From contig CM021313.1 of NCBI GenBank assembly GCA_010645155.1, forward strand, positions 3,587,466 through 3,651,465: DNA of 64,000 nucleotides, written 5' to 3'. Below the pieces are notes generated by a model. It ran no database searches and was not told the DNA's origin. It worked only from the letters and a program-made list of their open reading frames with translations. Numbering within the stretch: position 1 is the first letter of the stretch; every line of letters begins with the position of its first letter. The DNA is from Tigriopus japonicus. Lineage: Eukaryota; Arthropoda; Copepoda; Harpacticoida; Harpacticidae. This document shows, piece by piece, positions 36,886 through 47,300 of this stretch. A program made the position numbers and the translations under genes.

Positions 36886-37120
36886 TTCAATAAGAAATTT
36901 TTCGCAATATAGATTATTATTTAAAAAATTGTTACAACTCCCCTGGTATTGTCTTTGAGCAAATATGCCAAAAATTTATGCCAAAAATTCTGGCAAAATT
37001 GCATTCTTTATGGCACTTAACCGCTTTGTTCCGAAATTTCGAAGGCGCTTTCGGTCCATTACTAAGTCAATACTTTCAGCTAAATAATAACTCCATTTTT
37101 GACATGCCCAATCACACCAA

Positions 37121-37126
37121 TTTATT
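37121..37126 (-). terminator. AATAAA polyadenylation signal of the small secreted peptide gene
   Basis: AATAAA on the - strand, about 90 nt after the stop codon at 37214-37216. Confidence 0.55.
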
Positions 37127-37213
37127 TTTGAAAAACAACAACTGGATATCAAGTTATATATTGTTCGGAAGACATCAATTGTCACACTCCATTTTGGTTA
37201 ATTGGGTGGTTGC

Positions 37214-37833
37214 TCACTGATTTTGATGAGCCTTGTGGTTTCTTTGTTTCTTGTTGTTCTTTTTTGGTGTTTCATGACCAATATTCTTTCGAAGTTTTTT
37301 AGTCGTTGGGCAATATTGGTTGCCGAAATCAGGTTCGTTTTGGGCGTTGCAACCAACACAAATATTCCCTAAATAGAAAATATATCAAGGATGAGTTTTT
37401 AATAAATGCGAGGATGAGTGAATTTCCAAATCCAAGGACCCTGCTACCTCGTTTCCTTTCTTGATTCTCAAACCAACCATAGATGGCACCATTCTATTAC
37501 CTTTACATATGTGACGTTAGATGACGCCACATCCTGAGGGATTCAAGGATCAAATTTGAACGGGATTAGTCGCCAAGGCTAAAGGCGAAAATTTGTGGAT
37601 TTACATAAAAGACTGCAAGATCTAGTGGGAAATCCCATTTCAAATTGATCTTCGAGCCTTTGAGCATGGCGTCATCAATCTTCAGTTTTGTAAATATTGC
37701 AGGAAAGCGCCATCTAGGGTCAGTTTGCTTTCCAAAAAAAGTAAGCAAGATAATTCTTACCTTCGACTTGCGTGAAGCTCATTTGGGCAATGATTAAAAA
37801 AGCGAAGAGGGTGGCAACCAACTGGATCTTCAT
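37214..37833 (-). CDS. Small secreted basic peptide, 75 aa, two exons, unknown function
   Basis: Exon 1 is 37761-37833 and exon 2 is 37214-37368, both read on the - strand. The donor is GTAAGAAT and the acceptor TTTCTATTTAG, phase 1. The 75-residue product starts with a textbook signal peptide (MKIQLVATLFAFLIIAQMSF), with cleavage likely around residues 22-25. The mature part begins with a small Cys cluster (CVGC) and a third Cys in QYCPTT, then becomes Lys/Asn/His/Gln-rich (for example ETPKKNNKKQRNHK). The intron falls just after the signal sequence, a common layout for neuropeptides, antimicrobial peptides and venom- or cuticle-type peptides. A TATA box about 70 nt before the ATG and an AATAAA about 90 nt after the stop support a compact real gene. 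I do not recognise the family. An odd number of Cys suggests a free thiol or a dimer. Confidence 0.7.
37369..37760 (-). other. Intron of the small secreted peptide gene
   Basis: A 392-nt GT-AG intron on the - strand. It contains one exact TAGATGGCG motif (- strand, 37709-37717) and a near match (TAGATGGCA near 37483). Confidence 0.65.
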
Positions 37834-37901
37834 TTTGAGCGATTTTAGTATAACGTTACTTATTTAGTAAGTTTATGTGATGATTAAATCTCTGAGGTTC
37901 A

Positions 37902-37908
37902 ATTTATA
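37902..37908 (-). promoter_or_regulatory. TATA box (TATAAAT) of the small secreted peptide gene
   Basis: TATAAAT on the - strand about 70 nt upstream of the ATG at 37833. It would place transcription start near 37,875 and give a 5' leader of about 40 nt. Confidence 0.55.
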
Positions 37909-38042
37909 CAAGTTTCATTTGAAGCACTTCTGTTTGGGTTTGACGCTAATTGTTACAATTAATGCAAACAATTGTGACATAAATTAGAGTTTGTTTTTGG
38001 AAATCATTACTGTCAACATTATAGATTTACAACGAAATGACC

Positions 38043-38412
38043 AGACCTGTGCCAATTAATTTTGAAATATAATTAATTACAATTACCATCTCATATAAGT
38101 GAATAGCAATCAAATACAATTACTATTACTTTATTTTCAATTATAATTAGTTACAGCTACTTGCAAAAAGTAATTAAATAACATTTCAATTACATATTTT
38201 CTCGAAACCAACTTGCTCTCATTTCGTTTTTAAGAGCACAATGAAAGAGAGGCCCAAAAAGCTTTTGTACTGATCCATCCATTTACACAAACATTTTTGA
38301 ATAATTCAGAGTGATATTCCTAGTCTCAAAACTTGATATGTAGGTGAACTTGTAATTGTAATTTGTAATTGAAAAATCACAATTACATGGGTCAAAATGT
38401 AATTAATTACTA
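38043..38412 (+). mobile_element. AATTAC-rich MITE-like element, copy 2
   Basis: It starts CAGACCTGTG.CAATTA, passes through dense AATTAC words and a unique centre (TGCTCTCATTTCG, ATGTAGGTGAA), and ends with GTCAAAATGTAATTAATTAC. It is about 370 bp, the same length and order as the copy at 45662-46030. It lies just upstream of the small peptide gene's TATA box (about 135 bp away). Confidence 0.7.
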
Positions 38413-39394
38413 GGGCTTGGATAAAAATGCTGTTTTCTGTGCCTAAAGTTGCAAAATTGCCTTAAATCTGGGCGGAAGTTTGAAGTCTTTGATTAAATTT
38501 AATTTGATTTAAATGGTCAAAAGTTGCGTTTTTGGTGCAAGTTGCATTTAGCAGCTATTTCCTAACGCCAGTAATTACAATTAAAATTACTTTGTGTTCA
38601 AATGTTATAAATTGCAAAAATAATTGCAGAATTGCAGAATTGGACGTAACTTGCCACAACTTTACTTGTGAAATAAACCACTTCTTGTCGGTAATTTTTG
38701 CACAAGATGTTGTGAAACAAAAATTTGAAGTATATTATTTAACAATGTTTCATGAGTTTATTTCATCACAATAAGGTAAAAAAATATTTTGCATGTTGGC
38801 GTTCAATCCCTAAGATTCTAATTTATATTAAGACAACGAAAACAACGAACCCTTAAAATATGAACCATTTGGCTTATTCTCAGACCCTCATTTTCAAGGA
38901 CTGTATTTTCAAAAAAAAACACTTTTCCTCATGAGTCGGATTTTTTCTTTGAGAAGAAAATGTTGTTATGGAGGTAGATAAAATCGTGATTAAAGAATAA
39001 GATGTGATGTGTAAAACATCAAACACGGGTGAGGGGAGAGTTTCAAATTTATATTACTTGTTAATTTTTTTCTCTCTCTAATCAAATGTAAGCTTGTCAA
39101 ATAAAATAAAATATTGAAACACTCTGAGTTTTGTTAAAGGGACACTTAAGTCAAGGACTTCTTCGTTTTAATAGGAGGCAACTTACTCGATGTGCTAGTG
39201 GGCTCTTTCACATTGTAAAAAAGATGAGAATGAGGTTAACTCTTAAAAAAGCACTGAAGCAGCAGGGCCAGGATTCAATAGAGTTGTTACGAGGAACTTT
39301 TTCTACATTGGCTGGGTTTAAGAACGGTAAGGACAGTACCAAAGAAGCTCGTGGGAAAGAAGCGTCAACTGAGAGGGCTAACAGAGAAATGTCA

Positions 39395-39472
39395 TTCCGT
39401 TAGAGTCAATGTAGATTTGTTTTGAACACACTTCATTGATCCGGCAGCAAGGGTGTCAAGTGAATTGATTCA
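39395..39472 (+). mobile_element. LINE fragment
   Basis: Opposite-strand match to 49250-49360 and 30240-30350. Shared words: GATTTGTTTTGAACACACTTC, CGGCAGCAAGGGTGTCAAGTG and TTGATTCATC (each given in part). It is a short, isolated piece of the same repetitive element. Confidence 0.6.
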
Positions 39473-40501
39473 TCCAAGGACATCTTTAGATATGGCCAAC
39501 TGCCGCAGCTTTTTGTTATGACTATCCTTGGTCACGCTGCCAATTCAGCCTGATTTTACCAACAGCCTAGAAGGACAGTTTTCGGTCACAGATCATATAA
39601 TGACTAGATGTCGCATTGGCCCGTTCCGCCGGCGAGAGAAAAGTGACACCACTTGGCCCAGCTGCGCTAGCTTCAAAATCTCAGGGCGACCGCGTGCTCA
39701 GAAGTAACGACGCTCGCTCGCGTCGAGAACAAAGTACGTACGGTACGTTGAGTTTGTTCAGGATTTGGCCACGCTGGCAAAATTTTGAAAAGTTCGAAAT
39801 TCCCACCATTTTAGGTTGTAGTGTTATGTAGCAGCTGATGAAGCAAAGTTGTCCACCTTTTTCTCGCACGAAGCGAGGTCTAGCCATTATATGGTCTGTG
39901 TTTTTGGTTGTGTTGGAAACAGTTGGAAAGCAGATGAGCAGCTTCCTCCTTTATTTGAGCGTGATCAAACTTGAACTCGAAGATCGAAAAAAGTGCTTTT
40001 GATTAAGGGGAGAGGAAATACAAATATCCTTCGAAATATGTTTAAAGCAAGTTTTCAGTGGCATTTTTAGTTATTGCTAAGTTTTGAAGATGAAACTTGG
40101 CCAACAAGATCCAGACAATGAATACCATTTATATTTTAAGTACTTCTTCATCCATTGGATATTGTGCTTGCCTAAAAAACTAATACCATATGGTACAAAT
40201 TACTAGCTGAATTCATTTAATAAATTCATTGTGTTTTTTGTGGTGAAAAGCAACAAAATCATTGAAATATCAGCATTTACTTAGGCACTTGAAAACAGCA
40301 AAGAAGAGCATTCTCACTTTTCTGTAAACAATGACGTCAAGTTCATGGAAAGGATCAGCTGCCATGCTCTATTTTATATCTTACGCTTCAAAGCTGATTA
40401 AGACTTTTCTTTGTAGTACATATCTTCATATCCACGGAATGTAATTGGCAGTAAAGATGATTGGTCTGATTTGGAGGGAAAAGAGGAAACAAACGTGTTG
40501 G

Positions 40502-40771
40502 TCATAACGGTATAGCATGACTTGCTTTGCCCGAAGACCTTGAGGTCTCCTGAAAGGAATCGAATGTACTTGGGTCAGTAGAGCGTTGACCATCTTCGAA
40601 ATACTTCTGCTTTGAATGTATTTGTGAACGGTGATTCGTTTGTTGTGGTTGTAGTAGTGTTGACATTGGTTGGTTTTGAACTTGAGATTTATTAGAATGG
40701 AGGTGAGGTGATTTTTTGATATTACTTTTTATTACAAAAGCCACGACAAATAGAGTCATGAGTACAACCAT
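40502..40771 (-). CDS. Doubtful small membrane-anchored or secreted protein, 89 aa
   Basis: An intact - strand frame opens with a hydrophobic segment (MVVLMTLFVVAFVIKSN) and continues with a polar Ser/Gln/His-rich tail (SKQKYFEDGQRSTDPSTF). The ATG has G at -3 and +4. An in-frame stop lies about 36 nt upstream with no AG acceptor between, so the ORF cannot be an internal exon and must start here. No convincing core promoter or family match was found. It may be a chance frame. Confidence 0.22.
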   Translation of the reverse strand: MVVLMTLFVVAFVIKSNIKKSPHLHSNKSQVQNQPMSTLLQPQQTNHRSQIHSKQKYFEDGQRSTDPSTFDSFQETSRSSGKASHAIPL

Positions 40772-42872
40772 AACGGGGACAATCGTGTAAAAAAATCGTG
40801 AAAAATGTTTTCAGAGCAAACTAAAAAATGTCAATTTGGATCAAAGGCAAAACGATATTTCTGATTGAGATGTGTGGCAAACAGACGTATTTATTTTCAT
40901 TTTTTCCTTTCCAATTCTTTTGGACGAATTAATTTTCTTTTATTTTAGATTCAAAACTTTGCGATCGTTCTTCATCCAAAAGTTTTTGAATATATAGTGT
41001 TTCAAATAGCTTTTTAGGTTTGAATCAAAATACCCAAAGACATCATGGCACTTTTTGGAAATGCAATTCAATGGGGAACAACTTTACTTTTATTGTTTTA
41101 TATTAGTTCAGGCCCAGGGAAAAAGTTATATACCTTAAAAATCTATTAATTATAACATTTTTTGATAAACTATTTAAACCATATTTAGAGACCATTTAGT
41201 TACCTTGTGAATTCAAATTGAATAAAAATTCGTCATTAACAGCTGAGTTATATGACTTTCAATGGTCCATTTTTGACCCCACAAGGTCAAAAAACGCTAC
41301 TTATATGAAAAAACAAATTCCTAAGAATTTCATATAGCTTTTCAATTTCGCAATAATAAATATTTTTTTTTTAGTTTTGGAGCTTATGTCAAAATAGCTC
41401 AGAATGATTTTAAATATCACTTAAAATGCACCTAAACAGAATTTTTGGAAAGCATATTTCATAAATATTTGGAGTACGCTATGATGGGTGTTCTGCCAAA
41501 ATTACAAATAAATACATCTAACAGATTCATATTCAAATTTACGATTTCTAAAAGGACCATGTTCAAAATAGACCAAAATCGAAACTTGAAATATTAACCG
41601 ATTTTTTCAAAACTTTGCGTGTCTTGATACTTGCAAAAGATTTTTAATCGCAAAATGTATTTGAAGTGCCTTTTAGGTGATTTTTTTTATTTTGAGCAGA
41701 TTTTGAGCGTACAAATCCAAAAAGAAATTTGAAACACCATGGATACTTCATTTTCAGGTTGAATTTAAATCTCGAAAAATATCTATTTTATTTTGGAAAC
41801 AAACCAGTTTATTCTCTAAAAAAGGTCTCTGGGACAATTTGAGAAATCTTTTTGTCCACAAATATTTCTTTTTTAATTGTTGCTCGTTCTTTACGTACAT
41901 ATATTTCCTGTAATTTTTTTTGCCAAGGATTGCTCAACACCTCTAGTAAATTATCGAAATAACCTAAAACAAAGGACAAATGTCATGCAATAAAACTTGG
42001 GAATAAATCATCATCATTCGGTCGCCAAAACAAACCAAAAGTCCCGTTTTCTTAAGGGTAATCCCTGACATTTCAATAATTGAGGACAACATAAAACAAC
42101 TTAGACAAAAAATCTCAAAAAAATGACAGAAACTTGAAGAAATCCTCGTTTTTTAGGAGAACGGCGTGATCAATCAAAAAGAGACTACAAATCCTGATGA
42201 AGCATCGAAAGTACGAAAGAGGTCCAAAGATCTGCATTCTCACGAAAAGGTTGGTCCAACATTTAGAGGCTTCATCTAGCCAAAGGGAACTCAAATCGAT
42301 ATTTATGAGTTATGTCCAAAAAAACTCCTCCCCATTGACGTTGTTCAGTCTTTTGTTATGCAACAACCGATCACCATTTGCTCGTATTTGTGGGAAACAA
42401 ACGCCAACAACCATTAAAAACTTTTTCCCATCTGGTTTCTCAGACATTGGTTGAGCATTACCAAAGGGCAACAGTGTTTATCTCGGAACCGATTTTTTTT
42501 TGTTTCTCAAAAAAAGGTGACAGGATGTCACGGAAGGTGTTGAGTGGGAATGTGCAAATCGCAATTTCATAGCCTTGTCTTGAGCCGAAATCCCAATCTT
42601 GATTGGAATCAGATTGCTTCCAATGACTTGAGCGAAACGACTCGATCGTTGGAGTGACGACCAACATTTCTGGAGTACAGCAGACAAACCAATTGTCGTG
42701 AACCCGGTGATTTGCAGGTTTGAAAGGACAAATGTCGAACAAAATCGGTGCCAGCTAAAGCGCTTTATAGTTGAGAGCACAGTCAAAGCTGCATGTTTGG
42801 CTTAGCAAACGCCTGGGTTGAAAAAATACACACCATTCAAGGAGGCAGCTGATTGCCTTGACCAGCAATCAC

Positions 42873-42975
42873 TGTACTTCAGGACGGATTTTAAAAATAC
42901 ACCTTGGGTCCGATCTTTGTGCTAAAATGTGAGGTTTCTGCAACAAATACATTGTTCCGTTGAATTTTCAAAGTA
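42873..42975 (-). repeat. Dispersed repeat, copy 2 (inverted relative to 24535)
   Basis: The reverse complement of this stretch matches 24535-24655, beginning with the shared ACTGTACTTCAGGACGGATT block. Confidence 0.65.
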
Positions 42976-44316
42976 CTGATTGGAAAAGAACGACAGAGAC
43001 AGAAAACGTTCTTTGCTTGTCTGAACAATTACTTGGATTAAGTCATTTATTTACCCATATATTCAATATTTCATTTAGTTGGAAATGCCAAAACTCAAGA
43101 CTTTAAAAAACGATTTTAGGAGTTCAGCTCCCCTTCATTAGTCCATTGTGCTTTGGATAGTCACCCTTGAGATATTGTGTGACTTTGCTTTTTTTGTTGC
43201 GTCAATCCTGCATTCAACAAGTCAATAAGAATACATTTACACATTCACTACACAATTTCTCTTGATTGAAAAATACCTTAATTTTCTTTTTTCTACCATG
43301 GAGTGCATTGTCAATGATAATTTGAAGCAAGCTAAAAGATAAATATTTTTGCTACAAGAGTTTCTCAATGCTGACAATAAAGTGTTGAGTTTGATGAAAT
43401 ATTATAGGTAATATGTTACAAAGGTGATTGTTATTATCAATACCTATGGAGAAAAGGTTAACATCAAGGATTATCTTCATTATCGTTTAATTGTATCAAA
43501 GTCTACAATATTGATTGATGGTATTAAATAACCATTTGCCTATGCAAGGCAAATGTTCACCTAAAGTATAAATTGCATTACTAGAAAATTACAATTCAAA
43601 TGTGAACACATCACCAATTGTAAGTGTTAACTTGCATAAACATCAGCAATCATCATGGTCATTTCAAGAACACAATTTTTATTAGCAATAGAAATGCAGT
43701 TTGAATGTAAAATAATCAATTACTGAAGTAAAGTCTTCGATGTTCACTTGTGATTAAGACAAATCCCCTTGCAAATTGGCTGAATTTATCCAGCCGTGTA
43801 CTTTTGTATGCCATGTTGTGGCTCTTTCAAAACTAAAGAGCTTTATTGTTGCTACTGGGATAAAACACATGTTGCCTGGGTGGGAACGAATCGAAAAAGG
43901 TGGAGAAAAGACAATAATTAGCATCAAGGCCAGCTAAAAAACAAGCACAGAAAGACTAAACAAAACTTACATAATTTTCACCTTCCTTTCCCTATCGAAT
44001 CATTCGATCCCCACTTAATCCAAACAAAATTATCTTACAAGTAAACTATCCAATGCTCATTCAAGAGAAACCATTCCAAGACCATTGGTAGGTGAGATCT
44101 GGAGTGATGGTTTTGCAAATGCCAAACAGTCACCAGTTTCTTCCGAGTCATCATTACCGGCCCAAGGGAGTGTGATGAGAGGTGTCCAACTTGATTGGCC
44201 TGATCCACAGTTCTCTTAGGGTGGTTAGATTGAAAGATAGATAGTTAGATAATAGAGTGATCTAAAGTCAAGAGTGTGGAGAGTAGCGGTGGTCTCAGTT
44301 CAAACCAGGGGGTAAA

Positions 44317-47300
44317 ATGGTGAACATTGTCAAGGCTCCATCCAAGTCTTCCGTGTGCTCTTATCAGGTAAGAGAAAGTACTCAGCTAGGGATTCCTGGT
44401 GGCCACGTGGCTAGGGATGGGTCAAACGATAAAAACAAAAATTTCGCATTTTTTTGTGAGAAGAAAGTGGGGGCAAGGCAAAGAAGAAACGTTTTCTTTT
44501 TTTGAAGCAAACTCGAACTTTGAAAAGTCCAAGATTAAGATCTGACCCATCCCTACACATTTGGACCCACCGATCTCCAGCTGAATTTGTCCAACAGCAA
44601 TGAGTTTTTCCAAGAGAGACTTTATTTATTCAGATTAGTTTGAAGCTTCTGGTACTTGACTGAAAATGCTTGTTTGATTTTCATGGATGAATTTCTAAAT
44701 ACGAAAGGTATCAAACTAAAGTCTCAATACTTAGATAACAAGGACAATCAAAGCTTCAACTAAGAATGCTGGAACTAAAAAATAGCTCCCAATTTATTGC
44801 TTGACTATTTGGGTGCTGACACTTGCTTAGTACACGCACTTAGTAGGTAACATCCCCCACTAAAAAATAGCTTTAGTTAAAGAATAACGTCACTGTTGAT
44901 GCACAAAACTCTTATTTCTAGCTCTGACTGTATGATGATTCATTTCATGTGAGGAGATGTCATTTCATTAGCTTTGTTGTAACAAAAACAAGGTCAAATT
45001 TGCTTTGAGATTTTTCAAGACATTTTGAATGCCATGTAAATAAGACAAAAAAATTCTTGAACAAGGAAAGTGCAAAGATTAGACTTTTAAGAAACCTAAA
45101 ACGTCGCGCATTCAAGTCTCCATTTTTCACTTGAATAGTGATATAAATATTTGGCGAAATTCTGGCGCGGAAACAACTTCAAGAACGAACAGTATGAAAG
45201 GACACACGATAATACCTGAAATCCTGTGCTAAAAGTGAAAAGTAAAGGAGACTTGACTTTGCTCTTATGAACTACTAGGGTATATTTTCTTTTTTCTTCG
45301 CAATCGTCTAACTCCAAAATTTTAGATTGTAATCTAGACCTGGAGTCGAACCCATGAACCCGAGCATAACTCGGTCGCGGGTTAACCAACTACACCAAAG
45401 CCATCTTCCCTTAGGTTTTCCTAAGGCTTTTAAGGTTTCTAACTTTATCCAATAAGAAGTAGCCTCGCTTCGCTCAAAGTCATGTCCAATCCTTCGGTTA
45501 AAGGTATCCTTGCCCTAACTTTGACAAAGCAAATCAAAAGGAGACAAATGTGGTTGGCTCCTGAAATTACTAATAGGATGATGACTTTTATTGCAATAAA
45601 AAGAGGTACCAAAGTTAGAAAAGGACGCGCCTGAAATGAACTGGTCCCACTATCAACCTACCAGACCTGTGTTAATTAGTTTTCAAGTGTAATTAATTAC
45701 AATTACTATTTTCAAAAATAATTAATTACAATTATTTTATTTTCAAAAGTAATTAATTACAAGTACTTTCAAAAAGTAGTTGAATTACATTCAATTACAT
45801 TTCAATTACACTAGCTTTCAAATCCAACACGAACTTCTTTCTTTTTAAGTGCAGAATATGTAAAGAGCATCGATAAAACTTTTGAATTTTGGGTGAATCA
45901 ATTCTTATGCTGAAAACTACTGGAAAGGTGGGGGAAACATGTAACCTGCTTAATCCAAGAACTTCTAATGTAGGTGAAAACTTTGTAAATTAAAAATGGC
46001 ATTTGCATTGGTTAAAATGTAATTAATAACAATCACAACAATAAAGAAACTTTTTTTTGGTGGGTTGCGGATTTCTTATTACTGCTTCAAGGAATGGGAT
46101 TCCCTGCTAAGAAAGTTAATCATTAACGTTATTGCATAAGATATGAATATAAAATTAACACTTATATGAAATTTGGTCCACCAACGAGTTACTGTTGGCA
46201 GATCTATACAACCATTAAATAGTGGGTTGATCAGAAAAAGTATTTATAAATTTTGCAAATCCTTAACATATTTTGATCTCAAATGTAATTAATTACAATT
46301 ACTTGGAAATGTAATTGTATATTAAAATTATAATGACTTTATTATATAAATATAATAACTTACTTAGTACCTTTAGTACCTCTTTTATCTTTCATGAAAG
46401 AGAAAGATCAATACTTTGTAAGCAATATTACTTATTTTGAGTAGCATAACCTTGTTTGGGAGTCTTGCGTCTTTTGGATATATTTATTTTGACTAGATTT
46501 TCATAGTGTTTTGTTTCTCACAAACACTTTATCCGTGGCCCTAAGGCGATGAAAGGTTTTTGTGAATGTTTTCTTTTTCAATCATCACAAGAGACAGGAA
46601 GTTGGGACACCTAGAACCGTCTAGAAATACTAGAAGGCAGAGATTGGCATTCAAATCTGTGATTGCCTGACCCAGCACGGACTGTCTGTGACGTCATTCA
46701 TCATGTGGGAAGCCGAAATTCATGATTAAAGGAACCTTTTCTTCTAAGAAACACATCTAAACTATTTCGCTCATCTGATAGGGCAGTTTGGTTATTGAAA
46801 ATCCTTAAGTCTGCTGGAAATGTGTCCAAGGTATTAACCCGATATGCAAAAAGTGAATTTCAACTAGTGTGGAATTTAAACAGGGGCCGATTAATTCACA
46901 TGATCGGGTGATTGACAACAAAATCTCAGTGATGTGAAATCTCGGCTTGCACAAGTTTTTTCACGGGAGGTGGCAGGGTAGGGTTACCTCTTAGAGAATG
47001 GGTGCTTTGCTCTGGTATATGAGCAAACACGAATTTGAGGTTGATTTGCAACCCTGCTCAGAAGTCACGAAAGTCAGGGATGCCTTGCCTTTTGTCGCTT
47101 CTTAAAGAAAAAAAACCTGTTTATGAAGGCTGGTAGACAGTGGGGAATATGATTTCACTTAAGAAAATTGGCAACCCCAGCACCAGGTCAGATCACTACA
47201 AAATCAACAAAGAAGAAGTACTCTGGTTTGTTGTTGAACTTCGTTAGAATTAGCTGAATGTTCAACTGAATGCTCTTGACCAATCACCAGCGTGAATCAT

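Larger units (their letters stand above)
27660..37120. other. Gene-free repeat-rich region between Maf and the small secreted peptide gene
   Basis: No host gene is supported. It contains LINE fragments (29281-30584), a long-TIR element (31066-32710), a tRNA-like unit (34293-34357), a MITE end (36336-36457) and a near-complete SINE (36706-36885). The remainder, including 33,200-34,280 and 34,560-36,300, is AT-rich with shadow open frames only. Possible Maf polyadenylation hexamers occur at several AATAAA sites between about 27,975 and 28,100. Confidence 0.6.
37909..44316. other. Intergenic region between the small peptide gene and the TauE/SafE-like gene
   Basis: It holds an AATTAC-rich MITE-like copy (38043-38412), a LINE fragment (39395-39472), a GC-richer patch (39,600-39,900), a doubtful short open frame (40502-40771) and a dispersed repeat (42873-42975). 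The stretches 40,800-42,200 and 43,000-44,100 are AT-rich and featureless. About 44,190-44,316 is probably promoter or 5' UTR of the next gene. Confidence 0.6.

Noticed and set aside
39131..39403. Frame with FNRRQLTRCASGLF, resembling the spacer before the C-terminus of LINE proteins
   Set aside because: The similarity is confined to a few residues and the rest of the frame is unlike LINE proteins. Only the adjacent 39395-39472 fragment is supported at nucleotide level.
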